DNA of 64,000 nt. Source: Flavobacterium ginsengisoli. GTDB taxonomy: Bacteria; Bacteroidota; Bacteroidia; Flavobacteriales; Flavobacteriaceae. Of this stretch, positions 13,587 through 24,193 are shown piece by piece. The translations under genes were made by a program, and so were the position numbers. The notes beneath the pieces are model-generated. The model had not been told where the DNA came from. It was given only the letters and a program-made list of their open reading frames with translations, and did no database searches. The stretch is from contig NZ_CP121110.1 of the NCBI RefSeq assembly GCF_029625315.1, positions 1,107,501 through 1,171,500 on the forward strand. Reading direction: 5' to 3'. Within the stretch, counting starts at the first letter, position 1. Every line of letters begins with the position of its first letter.

Positions 13587-16216
13587 ATGAAAACAAAAAA
13601 CATAAAATATCAAATTCTACTATTGATCTCATTTTGCATTTCAGCGCAAAATAATGAGCCAAAATTTCTTTTTCAAAATACCAGTGCCACATTTGAGGAA
13701 CGAGTCGAAAACTTAATCAGTCAACTTACATTAGAAGAAAAAGTAGCGCAAATGCTAAATGCCGCACCAGCAATCCCAAGGCTTGGAATTCCAGCTTATG
13801 ACTGGTGGAATGAAACTCTACACGGTGTTGCAAGAACTCCTTTTAAAACAACAGTTTTTCCGCAGGCCATTGCAATGGCCGCAACCTTTGATAAAAATTC
13901 TCTTTATAAAATGGCCGATTATTCTGCTTTAGAAGGCAGGGCAATATACAATAAGGCAGTAGAGCTTAAAAGAACAAACGAACGTTATTTGGGACTAACC
14001 TACTGGACTCCTAATATCAATATTTTTCGTGACCCAAGATGGGGACGCGGACAGGAGACTTATGGAGAAGATCCCTATTTAACAGCTACGTTAGGTGACG
14101 CTTTTGTAAAAGGGCTTCAGGGTGATGATCCCAAATACTTAAAAGCTGCAGCCTGCGCAAAACACTACGCCGTACATAGCGGACCAGAATCTCTACGACA
14201 TACTTTTGATGTTGATGTCACTCCTTATGAACTGTGGGATACTTACCTGCCAGCATTCAAAAAATTAGTTACCGAATCGAAGGTAGCCGGAGTAATGTGT
14301 GCCTATAATGCATTTAGAACACAGCCCTGTTGTGCAAGTGATATCCTTATGAATGACATTCTGAGAAAAGAATGGCATTTTGACGGCTATGTCACATCGG
14401 ACTGTTGGGCTATCGACGATTTTTTTAAAAATCATAAAACCCATCCTGATGCTGAATCAGCCGCTGCAGACGCAGTATATCATGGAACAGATGTTGATTG
14501 TGGAACCGACGCCTACAAATCGCTTGTGTCAGCTGTTAAAAACGGAAAAATTACTGAGGAGCAGATTAATATTTCTGTAAAACGTCTTTTCTTGATCCGC
14601 TTTAAATTAGGAATGTTTGATCCTGTTTCGATGGTTAAATATGCACAGACTCCAAGTTCTGTTTTAGAATGTGAAGAACATAGCAATCATGCTTTAAAAA
14701 TGGCCAGACAATCTATAGTTCTGCTAAAAAAATGAAAAAAATACTGCTGCCATTGAGCAAAAAACTCAAAAAAATTGTTGTGTTAGGGCCAAATGCAGAT
14801 AATTCAATCTCCATTCTTGGAAATTACAACGGAACCCCATCTAAGCTAACAACTGTACTACAGGGCATAAAAGAAAAAGTAAGCGCCGATACAGAAGTTA
14901 TTTATGAAAAGGCTGTCAACTTTACGAATGATACTCTATTGGTTTACAAAGATCTTAAAAACCAATATTCTTATGAAGGAAAACAAGGTTTTAAGGCAGA
15001 ATATTTTACTAATAAAACATTGTCTGGTAAACCTGAAACTACAAGAACTGAATCTGAAATAAATAATTTTTGGCAAGAAGGAGAAGTTATTACTAAAAAC
15101 ATCAAAGCAAATCATTTTTCAGCACGATATACCACTAATTTTAAAGCTGACGAAAATGGTTCAATCACTTTTGAAATTCGTGCAGATGATGGCTACAGAT
15201 TCATCGTAGATGGAAAAGAAGTCATAAATGCTTGGGAGAAAAACCGATGGGGCGAAAAAACCTATAAACTTCAAACCAAAAAAGATGCAGTTTACAATTT
15301 AGTGCTAGAATACTGGCAAGGTGAAGGAAAAGCCGAAGTGTCATTGCAAACAGGAAATTTTATAAAAAACGATTTCAATACTTTAATTGAACGTCATAAA
15401 AATGCAGACGCATTCATTTTCGTAGGAGGTATTTCACCACAGCTTGAAGGAGAAGAAATGCCCGTAAATGTTCCAGGATTTAACGGCGGAGATCGTACCT
15501 CTATATTGCTTCCTGAAATACAGACACAACTTTTAAAAACTCTTAAATCTTCCGGGAAACCAGTAGTTTTTCTAATGATGACAGGTAGTGCAATAGCTGT
15601 TCCGTGGGAAGCAGAAAATATACCAGCAATACTTAATATATGGTACGGCGGACAATCTGCTGGAACTGCTTCTGCTGATGTTCTTTTTGGCGATTATAAT
15701 CCTGCCGGAAGACTTCCTGTGACTTTTTACAAAAGCGACTCTGATTTACCTTTGTTTACTGATTATAAAATGGAAAACAAAACATACCGTTATTTTAAAG
15801 GCACTCCTTTGTATGGTTTTGGCTATGGTTTAAGTTATACCGAATTTAAATACAGCGAGCTAAAAATACCAGAAAAAATAAAAAAAGGACAGCCAATCAC
15901 AATTTCTGTCAAAGTAACAAATTCAGGAAAAATGGAAGGAGAAGAAGTCTCGCAACTGTATTTGGTTAATCTAGATTCGACAATAAAGGCACGTTTAAAA
16001 AGCCTTAAAGGATTTGAAAGATTTAATTTGAAACCTGGCCAAAGTACTGTCGTAAGCTTTAATCTTTCTCCAGAAGATCTTTCCTATGTAACCGAAGACG
16101 GAAGCTTAAAACAATATCAAGACAAAGTTCAGATAGCTGTAGGTGGCCGTCAACCTGACGAAAAGGAAAAAGGAAAAAATAATTTAATAACTAAAACTTT
16201 AAAAATAGAAAAATAA
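13587..16216 (+). CDS. GH3 beta-xylosidase/beta-glucosidase with PA14 insert (frame break near 14725-14750)
   Basis: Secreted exo-acting beta-glycosidase, most like bacterial Xyl3A-type beta-xylosidases. A signal peptide ends CISAQ (residue 21). The TIM-barrel domain includes YDWWNETLHGVAR, DPRWGRGQETYGEDPYLT and the nucleophile Asp272 in GYVTSDCWAI. The second half contains a PA14 domain (AEYFTNKTLSGKP to EYWQGEGKAEVSL), the alpha/beta sandwich with LEGEEMPV, and a C-terminal fibronectin-like domain (GEEVSQLYLV). The first ORF stops at a TGA at 14733-14735; the second begins in another frame at 14732. The break sits in two seven-A runs, and the net shift is two extra or one missing base. Divergent from the xylan operon and with its own operator and terminator. 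Complete after repair, about 875 residues. Confidence 0.9.
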
Positions 16217-16226
16217 CCGCTTTTAA

Positions 16227-16260
16227 AAACGTTAAAACATTAGTTTTAGCGTTTTTTTTA
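16227..16260 (+). terminator. Terminator of the GH3 gene
   Basis: Stem AAACGTTAAAAC (16227-16238) and GTTTTAGCGTTT (16243-16254), one G:T pair, running into a T tract, 11 bases after the stop codon. Confidence 0.8.
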
Positions 16261-16322
16261 TGTTTTTTCAGAACTGTTTGACCATCTTTTACAACTATAA
16301 CCTAAAGGTTCAAAAAATTAAA

Positions 16323-16350
16323 AAGCTGAGCAAGTACAACAGCTCAGCTT
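16323..16350 (-). terminator. Terminator of the antiporter operon
   Basis: Stem AAGCTGAG (16323-16330) and CTCAGCTT (16343-16350), followed on the minus strand by a short T run, just beyond the antiporter stop. Confidence 0.75.
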
Positions 16351-16377
16351 CTATATTTACCTTAAGGCTTTTAAATC

Positions 16378-18496
16378 TTATTTAAAAATATTTCTTATCG
16401 CTTTTCCGATTTCAGCAAAATCATCATGACTGCTTACTGATCTTTTTTCGGTATTGTTTGAGGTAGTTTTAGAAAAAGGATAGATGAGCATGTAGTTGTT
16501 ATTTCTGAATTTCAGATTTAAAAGATCTGGAATATCTCGCATTCGCGAAAAATACGAGTGCATTCCCCTATCTCCCATCATAATAATTAATCCTTCATTT
16601 TCTTCAATAGTCAGAGCGGTTTGCTGGGCATCTTCCCAATTTTCAAAAACATCAAATGTTGCTTCTATAGAGGCTTTTTTAGCGATTCGTTTTAAGATAT
16701 TTAGTGTTTTTTCCTTTCCATAGAAACTCATTTTGGCTCCAGAATTACGGCCAATATTCCAAATTCTCAACATCGAATGAAAAAATCCTGCATCCAATTC
16801 GGCATCTGCTGGAATAAAAACCAAATATCTTTTAATAGTCGCTGCTGGCTGAACCGCATGATAGACCATTAAATTGATATTTTTATTTCGCAGATAACCA
16901 TTATACAAATTGTATACAAATGAAGCCGAAAAGCCTTTTCCGCCTTCTAGACCTACAATAAGATCGGTAATATCTTTTTCTTTTATCACATTGCTTATTC
17001 CGCCAGCTGTATCATTATCGTGGCGTGTAATTGGATGCAGTTCTACATCGGCAGCCGAAGCGGCTTTTATCGCGCTTTCTAATATTCTTTCTGCATTTTT
17101 TTCAGAAGATTCATTGGCGTCTTCATTAATCACATTTACCGCATAAAGCTGTTTATTGGATGCCGTTTTTACCATCAAGCCAAGATTCACCATTTTTTCT
17201 ACTGTAGCTTCATGGTTCACAGCAAGCAGTATATTTTCCTTCTCTTTACTATCGCCCGATACTGTATTATCTTTTTCTGCTTGTGCAATACGCTGCGCAC
17301 TCGCCATAGAAACAAACGATGATATGGTACACGAAACCAAGATAAGAAGAATACTGCCGTTAAGTACATGTTCGTTTAAAAGTCTTATAGGTTCACCCGC
17401 ATCATTTTCGCCAATAATTATATTATAACCAACCATAACAGAAGCCAATGTCGCTGCCGCTGATGCCGAACTCAGTCCAAAAATTAGCTGTCCTTCATCA
17501 TTTGTTAGTCTAAATGTTTTTTTCGTCAGAATAGTCGCGACATATTTTCCTCCTATTGATGCCACCAACATAATTGACGCTACCCACAAGGTCTCCCAAC
17601 TTTGAATAAACGCATTAAAATCAATCAGCATTCCCACACTGATTAGGAAGAAAGGAATAAAAATGGCGTTTCCGACAAACTCAACCCTGTTCATTAGTGA
17701 TGATGTATGCGGAATTAATTTATTTAAGGCCAATCCAGCAAAAAAAGCTCCAATGATCGATTCGATTCCTGCCAATTCAGCCAAAAGTGCTTGCCAGATA
17801 AATCATAACCAATACAAAAAGATATTGCGAGATTTTGTCATCTACAGTTTTAAAAAACCATCTAGCAATTATCGGAAAAATGAGCAGTACAATTAAAGCA
17901 AAGACAACCATTGAAACGGATAATTTTACCCAAAAAGCTGTTCCGACTTCTCCCTGCGACATTCCAACAATAGCGGCTAAAACCAAAAGCGAAAGTACAT
18001 CGGTAATCATCGTTCCGCCTACTGTAATATTTACAGCGAGGTTTTTAGCAATTCCCAAACCACTTACCATTGGGTACACAATTAAAGTGTGCGACGAAAA
18101 AAGACTGGCAAACAAAATTGAAGTAAGCAATGAAAAATGAAGTAAATAATAACCGCCTAAAAGTCCTAAAGCAAACGGAACGGCAAAAGTGAAAATCGAA
18201 AAGATAATACTCTTCCATTTATTCTTTTTAAAATCGGCCATATCAATTTCCAGACCTGCTAGAAACATGATATACAAAAGACCTGTAGTTCCTGTAACCA
18301 CAACACTGCTGTCTCTGGAAAGCACTCCAAATCCATTTGGACCAATAAGAGCACCAGCAATAATAAGACCGAGCAAATGTGGCACCTTTATTTTGTTCAA
18401 TAAAAGCGGAATGCATAAAATAATGATAATTTCGATAAGATACTTTAAAAGAGGATCTTCGATAGGAAATGTGATATGATGTATACTCAGTAGCAT
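16378..18496 (-). CDS. CPA2-type cation/proton antiporter with C-terminal cytoplasmic domain (frameshift near 17785)
   Basis: Inner-membrane monovalent cation/proton antiporter. The first 239 residues hold several membrane helices, including HLLGLIIAGALIGPNGFGV and the GGTMITDVLSLLVLA region, whose Asp fits the ion-binding site of this superfamily. After the break the protein continues AELAGIESIIGAFFAGLALN, further helices, and then about 270 soluble residues resembling universal-stress-like regulatory modules. Dropping one T from a four-T run (17783-17786) joins the two ORFs as LASTLAELAGIES. It follows a lipoprotein gene by 3 bases, so they form an operon. The ion, Na+ or K+, cannot be told. 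Confidence 0.85.
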
Positions 18497-18499
18497 AAA

Positions 18500-19076
18500 T
18501 TACTTTTTAGTAGATGGAGTAAGTTCGACTGAGAATTTTGCGATACAATTATCCTGACCAGTTATAGTCTGCGTGCCTTTTATGATATTTTTCTTAATAT
18601 CATCTAACACGACGCTCACTTTTATTTTGTTTTTTGAAGAAGCTTCTTTTGCTGAATCAAGGACGATTTTACTTTCTAAATATTGTCCAGCAAAAACACG
18701 TTTAATTTCGTTATTACTTAAAACATTCGTGTACATTCCGGTAGAATCTGACACAAACTCCCAAACCTCGCTGCGCTGATCGCCAATCACATAATTGCTG
18801 CAGTTCGATTCTCTGCAGATCATTTTGCTATTCCATGCCACTTTAAGATTTTCTGGCCATTCTTTTATTTGAGGAAGTGTATCTTTTACTTTAGAAATAG
18901 ACAATAAACTGTCTCTCATTTTTAAGAGCTTATCATAATCTGCTTCTTTATCTTGAAATTGTTTTTCTCTTTCTAAAAGCGCATTTTCACGCATAATAAG
19001 TTCCTGTTCTTTTTTATTCGTCGCAGGAAGATAAAACAAGTACAAAAAGGATAAGGAATAGTCTATTTATAGTCAT
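18500..19076 (-). CDS. Uncharacterised lipoprotein upstream of the antiporter (frameshift near 19040)
   Basis: I do not recognise the family. The longest ORF starts at 19045 without a signal, but a second reading frame from the ATG at 19076 encodes MTINRLFLILFVLVLSSCDE, a textbook lipoprotein signal with lipid Cys18, and runs into a stop just where the longer ORF has NKKEQE. One extra base near 19040 accounts for this, so I start the gene at 19076. The mature part has a charged, probably coiled-coil stretch (about 20-55), then a globular domain with CRESNCSNYVIGDQRSEVWEF and a late Cys (QDNCIAKF). Its pairing with the antiporter suggests a partner or envelope sensor role, but this is a guess. 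Confidence 0.65.
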
Positions 19077-19133
19077 AAAAATTGGTTTTGGATTCTACAA
19101 GATAAGCAGAAAAATCCTTTTAGCAGTCCAAAA

Positions 19134-19171
19134 ACGGATAAAAAAAGGTTTTTTTCCTCTTTTTTATCCGT
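19134..19171 (-). terminator. Terminator of the sulfatase gene at 19197
   Basis: ACGGATAAAAAAAGG (19134-19148) pairs with CCTCTTTTTTATCCGT (19156-19171) with one bulged C. It lies 25 bases past the sulfatase stop. Confidence 0.7.
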
Positions 19172-19196
19172 AAAACCAAGATTTTGAGTGCTGTTT

Positions 19197-21597
19197 TTAT
19201 AATAAATTTACTTTCACGCTATTTATTTTTCCTTCAAATTTAAAAGGCGCTTTTTTATAGTAACGAATAGAAACTGGCCCTCCTAAATCTTCGCCGACAT
19301 CAAAAGTTTCGCTTGCGGTAAATACTACAGGAACAGTACGTTTAACTTGCCCTTTAGCATATTCTTTTCCGTCGACCGTAATTACAATATCGGCTGGAGC
19401 ACCTGGTTTTGCAATAGTCGTTAAAACCTCTATTTTATGTTTTCCTGCGGGAATTTTTTCAGAAGATTCAACATTATAGCGTTCAATAATCAGCATATTA
19501 TATTCGTAAACTAATTTTCCGTTATCCATAAACAAAGTCACACCGCCACCAGAACCTCCAAGCGCATATAAAACTCCCGAAGCATTTTCTTTAATTTCAA
19601 CATCGGCAACAACTTTATTGCTTTTTTTGCCTAAACCTGGCGCGCTAAACTCGGGCATTCTTTTGGTTGTTTCATCAAAACTCCATGAAGTATATGGTGC
19701 TTTAATAACATCTTCGGGATGAATGCGAAGCCAGATTCCAGCACCAATTGGGTAATCTTTGTTCTTTTTGGCTTCTTCATTAAAGATTTCCTGAAGCTCT
19801 TTTAACTTCTGCGGATTCTTAGTCGCCAAATCATAATACTGTGTAAAATCCTCTTTAATGTTGTACAGTTCCCAAACATCTTTGGTAGAATCCCATTCGG
19901 CTAAACCTTTCTGAGCAGGAATCCACGGATATAAAGGTCCAAAAGTACAGGCATACCAGCCATCTTTGTAAACTCCTCGGCTTCCATTATTATCAAAAAA
20001 CTGAACTTTGGATACTTCTTTTGCTTTAGCATCATTAAAAGTATATTTAAAACTTACTCCATCGAGGGGCATCTGCTCAAAACCATTTACCACTTTTGGC
20101 GCTTTTATATTCAAAATATCATAAATAGTAGGCACAATATCGTTTATATGATGAAACTGACTTCTAGGCGTGCTGTCGGGTTTAATCATTTTTGGCCAAC
20201 GCACCACCATTGCATTTTGTGTTCCGCCAAAATGAGAAGCCACTAATTTGGTATGTTTAAAAGGCGTATTTCCTGCCCAAGCCCAAGCGGCATGATAATT
20301 ATTCTCTAAAAGAGGGCCGCCAATGGCATCCAATCCGCCAAGTTTATCCAAAGCTTCAAGCTGCTGCTGAATGGTATTTGAAACGCCGTTCTGAGCCAAT
20401 AATTCACTTATAGAACCATTTTGCCCTTCGGCACTCGAACCATTATCTCCCCAAATAAAAAATACGATGGTATTGTCCTTTTGCCCATTCGCTTCAAGCG
20501 CATCCAAAACACGACCAACTTCATGATCAGCGTGTTCTACATATCCTGCAAATACTTCCATCATACGAATTTGAAATGCTCTTTCAGACTTCGGAATACT
20601 TTCCCATGAAGCCATTGTTTTATCTCTCGCTGTCAGCACCGCGTTTTTCGGAATCCATCCTAATTCTTTCTGGCGTTTAAATACTTTTTCGCGATAAGCA
20701 TCCCAACCATCATCAAACTTTCCTTTGTATTTGTCTGCCCATTCTTTAAAAATATGATGTGGCGCATGCCCAGCACCTGGAGCGAAATACAACAGAAAAG
20801 GTTTGTCTGCTGCATACGATTTATGCTGTTTCATCCATTCTATTGCATGATCTGCCAAATCGGTTGTTAGATGGTATTTTTCGTCTTTTGGAGGTTCTAC
20901 TGGTGTAAAATCATTGATTAATCTTGGTTCGTATTGTGAAGTTTCTCCAGCCAAAAATCCGTAAAAATGCTGAAATCCGTAATTGACTGGCCAGTAATCA
21001 AAAGGTCCCGCAACCGTTGTCTGGTTTGCTGGCGTATTGTGCCATTTTCCGAAAGCAGAAGTGCTGTAACCATAATCTTTTAAGACTTCGGCAACGGTAG
21101 TCGCTTCTTTGGGAATAATTCCCGTGTAACCATCCCAATCTACGGCTCGTTCTGCAATTGTTCCGTTTCCTACGTGCGTATGGTTTCTGCCTGTTAATAA
21201 AGCGAGCACGGCTTGGAGAACAGATTGAAGTGGTATGAAACTCATTATACGCAATTCCTTCTTTAAATACTTTGGTTAAAGTTGGCGTATTAACTCCGCC
21301 TCCAAAAGTTGATGGTGTACCAAAACCCAAATCGTCCATTAAAATGATAATGATATTTGGTGCGTCTTTCGGCAAATGATCTGGCTGTGCTCTTCTTTTG
21401 TGTGTGCTTTCTGCCAGTGTTTCGTTGGCCACACTCGCACTAGGAACTGGCGGAAAAGGCAGAACATCTTGGGCATAAATTTTTATCGTACTGCTTAAAA
21501 TTAAAGCCACTAATAAAAATATACTGCCGATATTGTTTTGGAAAGAACAGTTAAATTTTAAATTGATAATTTGCTTTAAACTATAATATTCTTTCAT
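19197..21597 (-). CDS. Secreted Cys-type S1 sulfatase A (frameshift near 21212)
   Basis: Formylglycine-dependent sulfatase that hydrolyses sulfate esters outside the cytoplasm. A signal peptide ends IYAQ (residue 43). Metal-binding Asp88/89 lie in LMDDLGFG, and the FGly motif is CSPSR with Cys126. The break falls just after this motif: one extra C in the coding strand near 21212, and its removal gives [20 protein letters not shown]. The barrel continues with FGKWHNTP and WGDNGSSAEGQNGS, and the last 170 residues form a lectin-like/jelly-roll module (ASGVLYALGGSGGGV, FKFEGKINSVKVNL). About 800 residues, like the long AtsA/AtsD-type arylsulfatases. Most similar by eye to the sulfatase at 21648-24029. 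Substrate unknown. Confidence 0.88.
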
Positions 21598-21647
21598 GAT
21601 TTCCTGATCTTAAAGGTTCTGATACTATTTTTAAAACTTTGATTCTG

Positions 21648-24029
21648 TTAGCTTTTCTTGGCATAAACAATTTTTGTCTTTCCTATTTTTCCATTGAATG
21701 AAAACGGAGCCTGATCGAAATAGTCTAACGAAACGGGCGAATCTAAATCAGTTCCAATATCAAAAGTGGCGTTTGATGTAAAATGAAGCGACATTGCTGT
21801 TGGAACCGTTCCCTGACCAACTGTTGATCCGTTGACTTTTAATGTCACGTTCATTGAACCGCCAATTTTATCTACTAGTTTCGACTCGACTTCAATTTTC
21901 ACTTTACCTTTTGGAAGTTTATCTTTTGATTTGATTTTTGTACGCTGAATTTCAAACAGATTAAATTCGTAGTTTAGATAACCATCTTTTACATAACACG
22001 CAACTCCTCCCGAAAATCCTGCAAGAGCATACAGAACTCCATTTGCATTATCTGGAACTTCTACATCCATCGTTACGGTCTTGCTTACTTTTCCTAATTT
22101 CGGAGTTGCTGATTCTGGCATTCCTTTTATAGGTGAATCAAAAGTCCACTCGGTTAAAGGAGAAGAAGGTGCGTCTTCTGGATGATAAAGGGCTGTTGAC
22201 CATAATCCGCCACCAATTGGTAGGTTTTTATTTTTGGCTGATTCTGTTAAAAATAAAGCTTTCATTTCTTCCAGCTTTTTAGGTTCTTTTGCCGCCAAAT
22301 CGACTGCCTGCGACCAATCCTGATCCAGATTGTATAACTGCCAAGTATCGGTAAGCGGCGACCATTGTTTAATGCCTTTCAGAATTCCTCCTACCCACGG
22401 CTCTCTTGGCCCACGGGCGCTTGCAAACCATCCGTCCTGATAAATGCCTCGGCTTGCCATAATATCAAAAAACTGTGTATGACGCATTCCTTTTGCTTTT
22501 GGATCAGTAAAAGTGTACACCATACTTACTCCGTCTAACTCATCTTGCGCAAAACCATTCACTACTTTTGGCGCAGGAATCTTATCAATTTCGTATATCG
22601 TTGGTGCAATATCAATTACGTGATGAAACTGCGATCTAGGCGTTTTGTCGTGTTTAATTCCTTTTGGCCATGAAATAGCCATTGGCTGACGAGTTCCTCC
22701 AAAATAAGCGCCCTGCAATTTTGTTCCTTGATACGGAGTGCTTGTCGCCCACGCCCATCCTGCATTGAACATATTATCGGTTTTTGGTCCGCCTAAAACA
22801 TCTAAACCTCCCAATTCATTTAAAGCGGTAATATGCTGTTCTATTTTTGTCGGAATTGCATTTTGTGCCAATTGCTCGCTGATTGTGCCATTTAAACCCT
22901 CTGCAGATGAACCATTGTCTCCCCAGATATAAATGATAATCGTATTGTCAAGTTCTCCGAGTTTTTCGATTTCGTCGATAACTCTTCCTGCATTGAAATC
23001 GGCATGTTCTGCAAAACCAGCCCAGATTTCCATAAGTCGTCGCTGAAAAGGTTTTTCTGCTTCTGGAATATTTGCCCATGATGTCATCGATTCTGCTCTT
23101 GGCGTAAGCAATGTATTCTGCGGAATCCATCCCGATTCTTTTTGACGTTTGAATACTCTTTCGCGGTAAGCGTCCCACCCATCATCAAATTTGCCTTTGT
23201 ATTTGTCTGCCCATTCTTTCATAACATGATGCGGACCATGAGCCGATCCAGGCGCCCAATACACAAAAAAAGGTTTTTCTGGAGCGTAAGCTTTTTGTTC
23301 TGTCAGCCACAAAATTGCATCGTCAGCCAGATCTTCTGATAAATGGTAATAATCATGCCCGCCTGATGTTTTTGGATGTTCTACATAACTTGTATTTCGT
23401 ACCAAAGTAGGTTCATATTGTGAAGCTTCTCCTGCCAAGAATCCGTAAAAATATTCAAACCCATAACCTGTTGGCCAATAGTCAAAAGGCCCTTTTGATG
23501 TGATTTGTTCTTCGGGAGTATTATGCCATTTTCCAAATGCTGCGGTATTATAGCCATAGTCTTTTAATATCTCGGCTAATGTTGCTGAGCTTTTGGGAAT
23601 TGTACCACTAAAACCATCAAAATCATTCGCAATAGCGGCAATCTGACCGTTTCCTACACGAGTATGATTACGTCCTGTAAGCAAAGAAGCACGCGTTGGC
23701 GAACACATGGCTGTTGAATGAAAACGATTGTATGAAATTCCTGTATTGGCAACTCTGGATAATGTTGGCGTGTTTATTTCTCCCCCGTAAGTCGAAGGAG
23801 CTCCTGGTCCTGCATCATCCATTAATATTATTAAAATATTAGGCGCATTTTCAGGCAGGTGTTTGGGTTCTGTTCTTTTTTTATAACTCGATGTTTCAAT
23901 TGTCACTCCAGCCTGAGAAGCAGAAGGAGCTGGAGGAAATGGTAATACATCCTGCGCATTTACAGAAATTGAGGCTAAAAAAATAATACTTAAAAAGAAA
24001 ATTATCTTACTATATTTTGCAGTTTTCAT
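21648..24029 (-). CDS. Secreted Cys-type S1 sulfatase B (intact)
   Basis: The only sulfatase of the five with an unbroken frame, about 793 residues from the ATG at 24029. A longer ORF opens at 24119, but the extra 30 residues precede a clear signal peptide (MKTAKYSKIIFFLSIIF to SVNAQ), so I use 24029. Metal ligands are in ILMDDAGPGAPSTYGG, and the FGly motif is CSPTR with Cys at about residue 109 of the chosen protein, followed by ASLLTGRNHTRVGNG. FGKWHNTPEEQ and WGDNGSSAEGLNGT follow, then the C-terminal jelly-roll-like module. Paralogue of A. The shared mature N-terminus DVLPFPPxPSAS is nearly identical in A and B, so they probably arose by tandem duplication. Confidence 0.92.
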   Translation of the reverse strand: MKTAKYSKIIFFLSIIFLASISVNAQDVLPFPPAPSASQAGVTIETSSYKKRTEPKHLPENAPNILIILMDDAGPGAPSTYGGEINTPTLSRVANTGISYNRFHSTAMCSPTRASLLTGRNHTRVGNGQIAAIANDFDGFSGTIPKSSATLAEILKDYGYNTAAFGKWHNTPEEQITSKGPFDYWPTGYGFEYFYGFLAGEASQYEPTLVRNTSYVEHPKTSGGHDYYHLSEDLADDAILWLTEQKAYAPEKPFFVYWAPGSAHGPHHVMKEWADKYKGKFDDGWDAYRERVFKRQKESGWIPQNTLLTPRAESMTSWANIPEAEKPFQRRLMEIWAGFAEHADFNAGRVIDEIEKLGELDNTIIIYIWGDNGSSAEGLNGTISEQLAQNAIPTKIEQHITALNELGGLDVLGGPKTDNMFNAGWAWATSTPYQGTKLQGAYFGGTRQPMAISWPKGIKHDKTPRSQFHHVIDIAPTIYEIDKIPAPKVVNGFAQDELDGVSMVYTFTDPKAKGMRHTQFFDIMASRGIYQDGWFASARGPREPWVGGILKGIKQWSPLTDTWQLYNLDQDWSQAVDLAAKEPKKLEEMKALFLTESAKNKNLPIGGGLWSTALYHPEDAPSSPLTEWTFDSPIKGMPESATPKLGKVSKTVTMDVEVPDNANGVLYALAGFSGGVACYVKDGYLNYEFNLFEIQRTKIKSKDKLPKGKVKIEVESKLVDKIGGSMNVTLKVNGSTVGQGTVPTAMSLHFTSNATFDIGTDLDSPVSLDYFDQAPFSFNGKIGKTKIVYAKKS

Positions 24030-24193
24030 CGCAGTCAGTTTAGTATTTGAAACATTTATTTTCAATTTTATAATTAACAGCATTATATGCGAAACAAAAA
24101 CTGAGTCTATAAAAGACAAAAAGCGATTTTTAAATTCTACTTCTGTTTTTTAATACACTCAGTTTTGCTTAGTATTTATAATAAATTCAAAAA

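Noticed and set aside
20867..20880. AAATCGGTTGTT as a further operator copy
   Set aside because: It lies in sulfatase A coding sequence and lacks the CAATCGGTTG core.
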